A stretch of DNA of 36,687 nt, taken from the NCBI GenBank assembly GCA_004299485.1, contig SCQP01000009.1, positions 1-36,687 of the forward strand, in the 5' to 3' direction. Position numbers and translations under genes: made by a program. The first letter of the stretch is position 1; each line of letters opens with the position of its first letter. Under the pieces are notes generated by a model. It saw nothing but the letters and a program-made list of their open reading frames with translations, made no database searches and was not told the origin of the DNA. This DNA is from Acidobacteriota bacterium. GTDB lineage: Bacteria; Acidobacteriota; Terriglobia; Terriglobales; SCQP01. This document shows, piece after piece, positions 7,495 to 15,059 of the stretch.

Positions 7495-8102
7495 ACGCTA
7501 CTCCGGCGCGGCTGGCGCAACGCGAGGGCCAGCCGTTCGCGCAACTGCAAGCGGGCGCGCAATAGCCGCGTCTTGACATTGGCAATGCTCAGACCCAGTA
7601 ATTCAGCCGTTTCCTGGGTTGACAGCAACTGCACATCACGCAGAACCACCACTTCACGGTAGCCCGGCGGCAACCCCCGCAACGCCTGATGCAACAAGGT
7701 CTCGAGTTCCTTCCGGCCCAGCTTCTGCTCTGGATTTTCCCGCCACTCCGCCACCTCACGCGGCAAAATGCCCTCATCCGTCACCTGCGGTTCGTCGAGC
7801 GACTCCCAGAGGTGGGCGTGGTTCTTGCGTAACTTCATGCGGGCAGTATTGAGCACGATCTGCGTCAGCCAGGTCTGGAACTTGGCGTCGCCGCGAAATT
7901 GATCCAAGTGCTCGAATGCGCGCAAAAACGTCTCCTGAACTACTTCTTCGGCATCCGCCGTATTCCCCGTAACCCCGAGTGCCGTCCGATACAGCCGCTG
8001 CTCGTAGCGCACCACCAGCGTATCGAAGGCACCACGATTACCGGCGCAGCTCTGCCGTACCAGTTCCCAATCCTGATCGGCGGCGGCTACCGGTTCGGCC
8101 AT
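7491..8102 (-). CDS. ECF-type RNA polymerase sigma factor
   Basis: A 203-aa sigma factor of the extracytoplasmic-function group, similar in style to RpoE/SigW. Region 2 spans about residues 25-92, with TADAEEVVQETFLRAFEHLDQF and the -10-recognition part FQTWLTQIVLNTARMKLRK. Region 4 spans about 135-192 (LRGLPPGYREVVVLRDVQ, then the helix-turn-helix STQETAELLGLSIANVKTRL). It is translationally coupled to the anti-sigma factor by an ATGA overlap. An ECF-like promoter (TGTAAC and CGTATT) lies directly upstream, fitting autoregulation. The gene converges on the other sigma/anti-sigma locus with a 1-base gap, so read-through could make antisense RNA across both. Confidence 0.93.
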   Translation of the reverse strand: MAEPVAAADQDWELVRQSCAGNRGAFDTLVVRYEQRLYRTALGVTGNTADAEEVVQETFLRAFEHLDQFRGDAKFQTWLTQIVLNTARMKLRKNHAHLWESLDEPQVTDEGILPREVAEWRENPEQKLGRKELETLLHQALRGLPPGYREVVVLRDVQLLSTQETAELLGLSIANVKTRLLRARLQLRERLALALRQPRRSSV

Positions 8103-8112
8103 GCCTCATCCT

Positions 8113-8143
8113 AATACGATGTCTACCTGCGCAGGCCGTTACA
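8113..8143 (-). promoter_or_regulatory. Candidate ECF-type promoter of the sigma gene at 8102
   Basis: On the minus strand TGTAAC (8143-8138) is followed after 19 bases by CGTATT (8118-8113), 10 bases before the sigma ATG. The AAC core of the -35 and the CGT start of the -10 are typical of ECF-dependent promoters, which are often autoregulated. The -35 half overlaps the stop codon of the fumarylacetoacetase gene. Unverified; the AAC and CGT cores alone occur often by chance. Confidence 0.35.
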
Positions 8144-9371
8144 AACAGGTTGCCGGCTTGATTCGGCCCGCGCAGGCGCCAAAACCGATGCGGGGATGGC
8201 CGGGGCGCTGGCCATAGGCCTTGAAGGTGATTTCATCGCCGTCTTCCAAAAAACCACTCCCCAACTCCAGCAGGCACCCGCGCGCCTCCGGCTCCGGACC
8301 CGACACCGTCCCCGTCCCCAGCAGATCGCCTGGTCGTAAATTGCAGCCATTGCTGGTGTGGTGCGCGATCATTTGCGCCACTGTCCAGTAGAGATCGCGC
8401 AGATTTCCTTTACTCATCCGTACATCTCCGCGCCATACCTCAAGTGTTACATCAAGGGCATAATCACCCGCATGCTGCAGGTACGGCAGCGGCGCCGGAT
8501 CACCCTCAGGGCGCGGCGCCGGGCTCACCCGAAACGGTTCCAGAGCTGCGCGCGTGACCACCCAGGGCGAAATAGAGGTGGCAAAATTTTTGCCCAGGAA
8601 CGGCCCCAGCGGCTGATACTCCCATCGCTGAATGTCGCGTGCCGACCAGTCGTTGAGCAGGCAAAAACCAAAAATGTGCGCATCCGCTTCGGCGATCGGA
8701 ATGGGTTCACCCAGGCGGTTACCCTGCCCCACAAAAATCCCGACCTCAAGCTCATAATCCAATTGCCGGCACGGTCCAAACTCTGGCCCCGGGCCCCCGG
8801 TCCCTGACCCCTGGCTCAGCCTCTGCCCGCAAGGCCGCCGCACTGGCTGCGGGCTGGCGACAATCGACGAACTGCGGCCATGGTAGCCCACGGGAATGTA
8901 TTTGTAGTTGGGCATCAACGGGTTATCGGGCCGGAAGAGCCGTCCTACGTTGGTGGCGTGGTGAATCGAAGCGTAGAAGTCGGTATAGTCGCCGATCGTG
9001 GCAGGCATCTGCATCGACGCGCCCGCTTGCGGCACCAGCATCTGGCGCACGCGTTCGCGCTCGCTCGCGGCCGCCGTGCTCAGCAGGGCCTGCAATTTCG
9101 CCCGCAACGCCTGCGCCGCCTCCGGCCCGAGGCTCATCAGCGCGTTTAGTACCGGCTGCCGACAGGCAGCCTGCAGCGGCTCTGGCAGAGCGTTCAGCGA
9201 CCCGCTGGCGGCGGCGGCAAACAGATCGAGAATCTGGTCGCCAATGGCCACTCCCAAATGCACCGATCCGTCGGCCTTCCGGAAGGCGCCATACGGCAAA
9301 TTGGCCAGCGGGAAGTCCGTTTCCTCGCTGTCGGCCGACGGCAGCCAGGACGGGGCGTTCACGAAACGCAA
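8139..9371 (-). CDS. fahA: Fumarylacetoacetase
   Basis: Last enzyme of tyrosine/homogentisate degradation: hydrolyses fumarylacetoacetate to fumarate and acetoacetate in the cytoplasm. The protein is 410 aa, the usual FAH length. The small N-terminal domain has FPLANLPYGAF. The C-terminal catalytic domain has IGDYTDFYASIHHATNVG, YHGRSSSIV, the metal-binding LDYELEVGIFVG, LLNDWSARDIQRWEY, FLGKNFATSISPWVV, and the closing GDLLGTGTVSGPE. The ORF can start at TTG 9371 (13-base overlap with the bacilliredoxin gene) or at GTG 9362, which makes a 4-base GTGA overlap with its stop. I favour neither strongly. Between GQRLSQ and FGPCRQLDYELE there is a short Gly-rich insertion encoded by degenerate 7-base repeats. 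No other homogentisate-pathway gene is in the window. Confidence 0.93.
   Translation of the reverse strand: MRFVNAPSWLPSADSEETDFPLANLPYGAFRKADGSVHLGVAIGDQILDLFAAAASGSLNALPEPLQAACRQPVLNALMSLGPEAAQALRAKLQALLSTAAASERERVRQMLVPQAGASMQMPATIGDYTDFYASIHHATNVGRLFRPDNPLMPNYKYIPVGYHGRSSSIVASPQPVRRPCGQRLSQGSGTGGPGPEFGPCRQLDYELEVGIFVGQGNRLGEPIPIAEADAHIFGFCLLNDWSARDIQRWEYQPLGPFLGKNFATSISPWVVTRAALEPFRVSPAPRPEGDPAPLPYLQHAGDYALDVTLEVWRGDVRMSKGNLRDLYWTVAQMIAHHTSNGCNLRPGDLLGTGTVSGPEPEARGCLLELGSGFLEDGDEITFKAYGQRPGHPRIGFGACAGRIKPATCL
8783..8817 (+). repeat. Degenerate CTG-core heptads inside the fumarylacetoacetase gene
   Basis: Five consecutive 7-base units are visible, CTGGCCC, CGGGCCC, CCGGTCC, CTGACCC and CTGGCTC. 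They encode the Gly/Ser-rich insertion SQGSGTGGPGPE just before the metal-binding strand. The period is the same as in the intergenic arrays elsewhere in the window, but the sequence is GC-rich and degenerate, so membership of the same family is tentative. Confidence 0.4.
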
Positions 9372-9775
9372 TGCTGATCGAACGCTTCCGTCAGCACTTG
9401 AGCGATTTCCGGAGCCGCGTGGCCTTCAATTTGCCGGCGTTCGAGCATGAAGACGAGCTTGCCGTCTTTGAGCAATCCCATCGAAGGCGAGGAGGGCTCA
9501 TAGCCGGTGAAGTAGCCGCGCGCCCGGTCGGTCGCGTCGGTATCGGCGCCGGCAAAAACAGTAATCGTGCGGTCCGGCCGCGTCTGGTGTTGCAACGCCA
9601 GCGCCAGCCCCGGCCGCGCCTTTCCCGCCGCACAACCGCAAACCGAGTTCACCACCACCAGCGTGGTCCCGGCCTTCGCCGCGGCCGCATCGACCGCCGC
9701 CGGCGTGCGCGCCTCTTCCACGCCAATCCGGGTCAACTCTTCCCGCATAGGTGCAATCATGAATTCCGGATACAC
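9359..9775 (-). CDS. BrxA/BrxB-family bacilliredoxin
   Basis: A 138-aa thioredoxin-fold protein of the YphP/YqiW (bacilliredoxin) family, which in Bacilli removes bacillithiol from S-bacillithiolated proteins. It starts with the family N-terminus MYPEFMIAPMREELT and has the characteristic CGC active site in VVNSVCGCAAG (C46, C48). The conserved later stretch GYEPSSPSMGLLKDGKLVFMLERRQIEGH fits the family. The start is GTG at 9775, preceded 6 bases upstream by a strong AAGGAGG ribosome site, stronger than anything else seen in the window. It overlaps the fumarylacetoacetase start, so the two are probably coupled although functionally unrelated. Whether this organism makes bacillithiol cannot be told here. 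Confidence 0.92.
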   Translation of the reverse strand: MYPEFMIAPMREELTRIGVEEARTPAAVDAAAAKAGTTLVVVNSVCGCAAGKARPGLALALQHQTRPDRTITVFAGADTDATDRARGYFTGYEPSSPSMGLLKDGKLVFMLERRQIEGHAAPEIAQVLTEAFDQHCVS

Positions 9776-9793
9776 AGTCAGCCTCCTTCTTTT

Positions 9794-12424
9794 TCAGTGT
9801 ACTGCCCGCGTCGCGATGACCACGTTGCTGTTCGGCTGCCCGCGGCTGGCCGCCAGCCGCCCATCGCGACTAAAGGCGTAGTCTTTGATGCTCAGGTCCG
9901 TGAAGTGCGTCAGCTCGCGCGGCACGCCTCCGGCAATCGGCCAGGCCCAGATGTTGTCGGCCAAACCGGTGGCTTTCACATAAGTGACGGCCTTCCCGTC
10001 CGGCGTCCAGTCAAACCGGCCCCATGGCTGTGGGGGGAAATTCTTGAGCACGGTCGCCTTCACCTTTTCGCCGCTGACGTCGAGTAGCGTAGGGCCCTGC
10101 CGTCCGATTACCAACATCTTGCTGCCGTCGGGCGAGGCGGCAGCGCTCACGCTGTTGATCGGCTGAGAGTAAAGAAGGTGCGGTATCCCTCCGCTCAGTG
10201 GCACTACGTAGAGATATTGCGCTTTTTGCTTCAAGACCAGGAAGGCGACCTCTTTGCCGCCCCGAATCACTACCGGCTGCTGGGCCAGCATGCCGGGCGA
10301 GAGCACGGTTGCGCCGCTACCATCGGCGTTTACCCGCCAGACACGGAGCAACTTGTCCGCCAGTGTATGCAACACGATCTGACCGTTGGGCGCAACGTGA
10401 GGATCGCTGAACAGTCCCGCCAGTCCGGGCATCGCGATCTCATGCGCATCGGCGCCATCTGCTGTCTCCTCCCACAATTGCGTTTGACCACCCTCAATGC
10501 GGTTGGTCAATATTTTGCCTTGCGGTGTCCAAGCCAGCCCGTTCGCGCCCGCCATGTCATCACCGCCGCCGGGCAGTTCCACGGCTTTCGCTCCTGCGCT
10601 GGGAGCCCTCCAAACCGACGCCTGGGGGCTCGCGTGGAGTAAAGCGAGTTCTCCGTTACCCGACATCGTAATGTTTGCGTAGCCCTGCAAGTCATTCGTC
10701 CACTGCGTTCGCTTCCCACTCGGATACGCATAGCGCAACACTTCCGGGCCGTCGGCGCCCTCCCCGGCCGGCGCTGCCGTGCCGACAATGCCGGAGCCAC
10801 TGCTTTGCCACGCCAAATCGCTAAACCCGCCCAGTTGATCCGGCCCCAACGCTTGCATGGCGCCGTTGGCTAAGGTCACGACCACCAGATTCTCCGCCAG
10901 CGGACTGATGCGGAACCGATCCACGGCAAGGTGTTTTCCTTCCGGCGACCACGCCGGTGCGTCCGGCGACGTCCCCGCGGAATCATTAGCACAAGCATAA
11001 AAATAGGGCGGGCGAACTTCCGCCACTTGGTGTGCTCCCGTTCCGTCGGCCTGCGCCACCATGAGCAGGGCGGCACGCGGATAGTCGTCGCGAATAAATG
11101 CAAGCTGCTTGCCATCCGGAGAAAATCCGGCTCCGCTGTCGGCCTGGCTGACGATCAGGCGCGGTGAACCACCCAGCACCGGCACCGCGTCGATCTGATT
11201 CCCGGTCAGGTAATAGACGTAGTTGCCGTCGGGAGAAAACGTCGGGTCGGCGCAGCAGGTCCCGCCGGCGGACACGATTTCCACGTCGCTGCTGGTGGGT
11301 ATGTTCAGCAGCCGTAGGTCAGGGCCTTTCGGCGTCGCTTCCGTATACGCCAAAAAGCGTCCATCGCGCGAAATGGCCGCATCCTGCACATGACCGTTGA
11401 AGGTGATCTGGCGGAACTGAAGCTGCGGCGGTCCGGACGGTACGGCCGGACGCAACAGCCAAAAAACCAAGCCCGCCACGATGATCAACGCGGCCATTGC
11501 GTACCACGGCCACGGCGCGCCTCCACGCTGGGCTGCCACCGGTGTCTGCATACTCGAGGCCGGCACCGCGCTGGCGCTCGACTGACTGCCGCGCTTCAGC
11601 CGCTTCAAATCCGCACGCAAATCGGCGGCCGACTGATAGCGCAGATCCCGATCTTTTTCCAGGCAGCGGGCCACAATGCGCGTCATGTCTGACGGGAGCT
11701 CCGGCCGCACCTGCTCGAGCGGCACTGGTTGGTCTCGCAAAATCGCCGCCATGGTTTCACTCGAGGTGCGGCTGGGAAACGCAGCCTTGCCGCTGGCCAT
11801 CTCGTACAGCACCGCCCCCAGGCTAAACAAATCCGAGCGCGCATCCAGTTCCTCGCCCCGCGCCTGTTCCGGCGACATGTAGGGAAACGTTCCCATGGTC
11901 ATGCCCGGCCGCGTCAGCCCATCGGCATCCATCGGCCCCGCCACCGTCACCGCCTCTGACAACGCCTCGCCTTGCATCTTCGCCAGGCCGAAGTCGAGCA
12001 CCTTCGTATGACCGCTCGTGGTCAGCCAGATATTGTCGGGCTTCAGATCCCGGTGCAAAATGCTGCGACGGTGCGCGGCGTCGAGCGCCTCGGCAATTTC
12101 CAGCGCCGCCTCGGTCCAGTGCTCGCCATGCAGCGGCCCGCGCCGCAGCCGCGCCTTGAGGGTTTCGCCCTCGAGCAGCTCCAGCACCAGAAACGGCCGT
12201 CCTTCCTGTTCGCCAGTTTCAAACAGGGTGCAGATGTTGGGATGGTTCAGAGCGGCGATGACTTGCGCTTCGCGTTCAAACCGCTCGCGCGCGCTGTTGT
12301 TCGCGGAAACCGGCAGAAATTTGAGCGCAACAAACCGGTTCAGCTTGCGGTCGCGGGCGCGGAACACTTCACCCATGCCCCCGGCGCCCAGTCGTTCCAG
12401 AATTTCGAATCGCTCTTCCACCAC
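9794..12424 (-). CDS. Transmembrane Ser/Thr protein kinase with WD40-like/TolB propeller
   Basis: An 876-aa Hanks-type kinase. The cytoplasmic kinase domain (residues 5-275) has the glycine loop LGAGGMGEV (12-20), the ATP-binding lysine in FVALKF (K35), the catalytic loop HRDLKPDN (D126), DFGLA (D144), and an activation/P+1 region MGTFPYMSPEQARG. All key residues are present, so it should be active. A Ser/Ala-rich linker (280-300) leads to one membrane helix at about 306-324. The extracytoplasmic part (330-876) is a WD40-like/PD40 propeller with repeated ISRDGRFLAY, FSPDGNYVYYL, FSPDGKQLAFI and similar units. The start is GTG at 12424. This receptor-kinase form is common in Acidobacteria. The ligand is unknown. 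Confidence 0.93.
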   Translation of the reverse strand: MVEERFEILERLGAGGMGEVFRARDRKLNRFVALKFLPVSANNSARERFEREAQVIAALNHPNICTLFETGEQEGRPFLVLELLEGETLKARLRRGPLHGEHWTEAALEIAEALDAAHRRSILHRDLKPDNIWLTTSGHTKVLDFGLAKMQGEALSEAVTVAGPMDADGLTRPGMTMGTFPYMSPEQARGEELDARSDLFSLGAVLYEMASGKAAFPSRTSSETMAAILRDQPVPLEQVRPELPSDMTRIVARCLEKDRDLRYQSAADLRADLKRLKRGSQSSASAVPASSMQTPVAAQRGGAPWPWYAMAALIIVAGLVFWLLRPAVPSGPPQLQFRQITFNGHVQDAAISRDGRFLAYTEATPKGPDLRLLNIPTSSDVEIVSAGGTCCADPTFSPDGNYVYYLTGNQIDAVPVLGGSPRLIVSQADSGAGFSPDGKQLAFIRDDYPRAALLMVAQADGTGAHQVAEVRPPYFYACANDSAGTSPDAPAWSPEGKHLAVDRFRISPLAENLVVVTLANGAMQALGPDQLGGFSDLAWQSSGSGIVGTAAPAGEGADGPEVLRYAYPSGKRTQWTNDLQGYANITMSGNGELALLHASPQASVWRAPSAGAKAVELPGGGDDMAGANGLAWTPQGKILTNRIEGGQTQLWEETADGADAHEIAMPGLAGLFSDPHVAPNGQIVLHTLADKLLRVWRVNADGSGATVLSPGMLAQQPVVIRGGKEVAFLVLKQKAQYLYVVPLSGGIPHLLYSQPINSVSAAASPDGSKMLVIGRQGPTLLDVSGEKVKATVLKNFPPQPWGRFDWTPDGKAVTYVKATGLADNIWAWPIAGGVPRELTHFTDLSIKDYAFSRDGRLAASRGQPNSNVVIATRAVH

Positions 12425-12446
12425 GATCCCGAAATGATAGCACCCG

Positions 12447-12626
12447 CTAATGAGGATTCAGGACGTACAGCAGCCAGCCGCCCGCAATCGCGCCGCCTAC
12501 GAACCAGGCAAACGCCAGCAATCCATAGCGCACCTGCTCGCGCACGTCTTCGCGCATAGTAATGCCGAAAACGATTGAGGCAAACAGCGCGAACAAGACC
12601 ACAGCCGTGAGATGCGAGACGCTCAT
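12447..12626 (-). CDS. Small membrane protein, 59 aa, unknown function
   Basis: A short ORF starting MSVSHLTAVVLFALFASIV and ending YVLNPH-stop. Two hydrophobic helices are visible: residues about 6-23, and about 34-55 (LLAFAWFVGGAIAGGWLLYV). They are separated by a charged loop TMREDVREQVR, so it is probably a hairpin inner-membrane protein. The ATG at 12626 lies 3 bases after the stop of the 137-aa membrane protein gene on the same strand, suggesting one transcript, and the kinase start follows 22 bases downstream. Codon use and position fit a real gene. I do not recognise the family. Confidence 0.7.
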   Translation of the reverse strand: MSVSHLTAVVLFALFASIVFGITMREDVREQVRYGLLAFAWFVGGAIAGGWLLYVLNPH

Positions 12627-12629
12627 GCC

Positions 12630-13043
12630 TTACCGCTTCCTCCCCAGCATCACATCACGCGCATCGGCCGCGGCGAGCAGATTCAGCAAGCCGCCGGCAA
12701 TCAGGAACATCGACCCGTAGTTGCCCATCACGCTGTAGGCGTTGCCTGCTCCCCCGCCGGCCATCTCCGTGAAAAAATAGAGCACACCATTACAGATATC
12801 GCCCACCCAGCCCAGCATGTCGAGCAGATTACGCGTATTGAAGCCGTAGATGTGGCCCTGCAGCGCCAGCCCCATCCCAAACATGGCGATCACCGAGATC
12901 AGCACCAGCGTGCCCCGAATCCATTTCCGCCCGAGAAAGTAGCCCAATCCTGGAAATAGCCACCCCAGCAGCACGATCCACCACCCGCTGCGCGCAGGCG
13001 CGGCGGGGGTGGTTGCTTTGGGCTTCATGGTAGTAGAGGCCAT
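12630..13043 (-). CDS. Integral membrane protein, 137 aa, DUF6677-like
   Basis: Uncharacterised membrane protein with three to four hydrophobic segments: about 21-37 (WWIVLLGWLFPGLGYFLG), 44-62, 79-92 and 108-124. The FPGLGYFLGRKWIRG stretch resembles the TM2-like turn seen in small prokaryotic membrane proteins. The C-terminus GGLLNLLAAADARDVMLGRKR resembles a family I recall from Acidobacteria as DUF6677, a label given from memory only. Alternative starts exist (MKPKATTP at residue 6). It appears to form a two-gene unit with the 59-aa membrane protein. A heptad-repeat hairpin lies between it and the M24 peptidase gene. Confidence 0.72.
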   Translation of the reverse strand: MASTTMKPKATTPAAPARSGWWIVLLGWLFPGLGYFLGRKWIRGTLVLISVIAMFGMGLALQGHIYGFNTRNLLDMLGWVGDICNGVLYFFTEMAGGGAGNAYSVMGNYGSMFLIAGGLLNLLAAADARDVMLGRKR

Positions 13044-13053
13044 CAGAAAAAGT

Positions 13054-13127
13054 TTTCAGCCAGCAGTTTTCAGTTCTGCCCGGCCATCCGCCGGTGCGTC
13101 TGCACTACTGAAAACTGACTACTGACA
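13054..13127. repeat. Heptad inverted-array element, copy A
   Basis: Two opposed arrays of 7-base units flank a GC-rich core. The right arm on the plus strand has ACTGAAA, ACTGACT and ACTGACA (13107-13127). The left arm, read on the minus strand, has ACTGAAA, ACTGCTG and GCTGAAA (13074-13054). CAGTTTTCAGT (13064-13074) and ACTGAAAACTG (13107-13117) are perfect inverted repeats 32 bases apart, and the spacer holds a CGGC/GCCG mini-hairpin. The element fills the gap between the M24 peptidase stop and the DUF6677-like gene. Confidence 0.8.
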
Positions 13128-13134
13128 ATTGTTT

Positions 13135-14331
13135 TCATATTCTCACGATTTCGCGCTGGATTGGGCCGGTGACCTCCGCCGCTTCGTCTCCGACGTACAT
13201 ATTGATCTCCGTGCGCACGCCGAACGGTTCACCGTGCGGGCAATAAATCCCGGGTTCGATGGTGAAAGCTGTGTGCGGCAGGATTTGACGGACGTCGTGA
13301 GTTTCGTAGTCGTCCATATTGGCGCCGCTGGCGTGAATTTCACGTCCGAGCGAATGACCGGTGCGGTGGATGAAAAACTCGTCGAGCCCGGCGGCGCGGA
13401 TTACACCCCGCACCGTTTGATCAACCTCGAAACCGCACAAGCCGCGCTTTGCCGCCAGCGCATCCTGAACCCGCCGGATGCCCGCATCACGCGCAGCCGC
13501 AGCGATCGCAAAAACCTTGGCAAAGCGATCCGGAACCTGCTGCTCCTCCGCACGCAGCACGTAGCCCATCCAGGTCACATCGTAGTAGGCGCTGCCAGAC
13601 TGATTCATCCGTCCCCAGACGTCGAGCAAGAGAACGTCACCAGGGCGAATCGGGCTGGAACCGCTGGCCGCCGGCTGGTAATGGGGATCGCCGGCATGCG
13701 CATTGACGCCGACAATCGGCGGCCCCTCCGGCGCGAGGCCGCCAGCCACAAGGCGATCCAGAATCCACTGCTGCAACTGATACTCGTTCAGACCTTCGCC
13801 GCGATCCAGTGATTTTCGAACGTGAGCAAAGGCGCCTTGGATAGCTTCATCGACAATCCGCCCCGCAGTGTTGTGCGAGGCAGCCATCGCTGGCGTCCAG
13901 AACGCATCAAAATGCGCAATCAAGTCGGCTGAACTGACGGCCTCGCAGCCCAAGGCCCGGATCTGCTCGACCGTCCCTGCATCCACCAGCGACACGGCCG
14001 GCAGTTGGCAGCCGGGAGAGTATTGCATCGCCAGTTTCGGATGCCCCGGCAGGCCGGCCAGCAGGCCACGTAAGCCGCCCTCCAGTTCCGTCCATTGGGC
14101 ATATTCGCGCCGCTCACCGGGTAAGCTATCCAGCGCACCCGACTCGATGCGGTGCACCAGTTTACGCGGCTCACCCGTCGCCGGAACCAGGTAGTACCAG
14201 CGCCGCGTCGCCATGGCTTCCGGCAAACCGAGTATTCGGTACGCGATGGGGTCACGGTGGTGATGGTCGAAGAACAGCCAGGCGTCGACACCCTGAGCGC
14301 GCAACGCCGCTTGTATCCGTTCCAATTGCAT
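13135..14331 (-). CDS. M24-family metallopeptidase (Xaa-Pro aminopeptidase-like)
   Basis: A 398-aa pita-bread-fold peptidase that should release N-terminal residues next to proline or act on dipeptides, using two metal ions. The N-terminal creatinase-like domain covers residues 1-165. The catalytic domain carries all five metal ligands: Asp in DVLLLDVWGR, Asp in AYYDVTWMGYV, His in HRTGHSLGREIH, Glu in FTIEPGIY and Glu in GVRTEINMYV. The chosen ATG at 14331 (MQLERIQAAL) follows the YggS stop by 10 bases. A longer frame back to 14412 would run into the YggS gene and adds no family sequence. Ends 7 bases from heptad element A. Confidence 0.92.
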   Translation of the reverse strand: MQLERIQAALRAQGVDAWLFFDHHHRDPIAYRILGLPEAMATRRWYYLVPATGEPRKLVHRIESGALDSLPGERREYAQWTELEGGLRGLLAGLPGHPKLAMQYSPGCQLPAVSLVDAGTVEQIRALGCEAVSSADLIAHFDAFWTPAMAASHNTAGRIVDEAIQGAFAHVRKSLDRGEGLNEYQLQQWILDRLVAGGLAPEGPPIVGVNAHAGDPHYQPAASGSSPIRPGDVLLLDVWGRMNQSGSAYYDVTWMGYVLRAEEQQVPDRFAKVFAIAAAARDAGIRRVQDALAAKRGLCGFEVDQTVRGVIRAAGLDEFFIHRTGHSLGREIHASGANMDDYETHDVRQILPHTAFTIEPGIYCPHGEPFGVRTEINMYVGDEAAEVTGPIQREIVRI

Positions 14332-14341
14332 ACCGTCCAGC

Positions 14342-15034
14342 TTACGCTCTCGGACGGGCCCCGAACAACGCGGTGCCAAGGCGCACAATGGTTGCGCCTT
14401 CCTCGACGGCAATTACAAAATCGTGCGACATGCCCATGGAAACATCCCAGTGCTCGGGCGGCGCTGGCAGCACCGCGCGGATTTGACGGCTTAGCTCTGT
14501 CAGATTGCGGAAATAGGGCCGCGAGGCCCCCGGATCTTCGGCCGCCGGTGGCACGGCCATTACGCCGCACAAATGAAGATGGGGCAGCGCAGCAACGGCT
14601 CGCGCCAGCGGGAGCGTCTGATCCGGAACCACGCCGTGTTTCTGGGCTTCGTCGCCGACATTGATTTCCAGCATGACTCGCACCGGCGCCTTCGCCAGCC
14701 GGCTTAGCCGCTCCGCCAGCGCAAGAGAATCCACCGTCTCCAGCACATCGAACAACTCCAGCGCCCGCGCGGCCTTGTTGCTCTGCAGCGGCCCAAGCAA
14801 ATGCCACTCGATGTCGAGATCGGCCAGCACTGCCTGTTTAGCCATGCGTTCCTGTACCCGGTTTTCGCCAAAATGCCGTAGCCCGCACGCATAGGCCTCG
14901 CGAATCCGCTCCGGCGCAATGGTTTTACTCGCCGCCAGCAGGGTCACCTCCTCGGGCGCTCGCCCCACCCGCGCGCACGCCGCAGCAATGGCCGCGCGAA
15001 CACGGGCGATAGTGCCGGATAGATCCGCAGGCAT
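14342..15034 (-). CDS. yggS: YggS-family PLP homeostasis protein
   Basis: Pyridoxal-phosphate-binding protein of the YggS/PROSC (COG0325) family, which buffers PLP and affects amino-acid pools rather than catalysing a known reaction. The protein is 230 aa, the standard length. The PLP lysine lies in TLLAASKTI (K37). Other family motifs are HFGENRVQE, WHLLGPLQSNK, VETVDS, VMLEINVGDEAQKHG, LCGVMAVPP, and the phosphate-binding SMGMSHDFVIAVEEGATIVRLGTALFG. It starts 25 bases from tmk on the other strand and lies upstream of the M24 peptidase gene with a 10-base gap, so it is probably the first gene of that transcript. Confidence 0.95.
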   Translation of the reverse strand: MPADLSGTIARVRAAIAAACARVGRAPEEVTLLAASKTIAPERIREAYACGLRHFGENRVQERMAKQAVLADLDIEWHLLGPLQSNKAARALELFDVLETVDSLALAERLSRLAKAPVRVMLEINVGDEAQKHGVVPDQTLPLARAVAALPHLHLCGVMAVPPAAEDPGASRPYFRNLTELSRQIRAVLPAPPEHWDVSMGMSHDFVIAVEEGATIVRLGTALFGARPRA

Positions 15035-15059
15035 AAAACCATTGAACTACAATTTTGAA

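Noticed and set aside
13054-13127. Heptad element A as a simple intrinsic terminator
   Set aside because: The stem is followed by other bases before a T5 run, and the arms are A/T-rich; it might still affect termination but is not a standard terminator.
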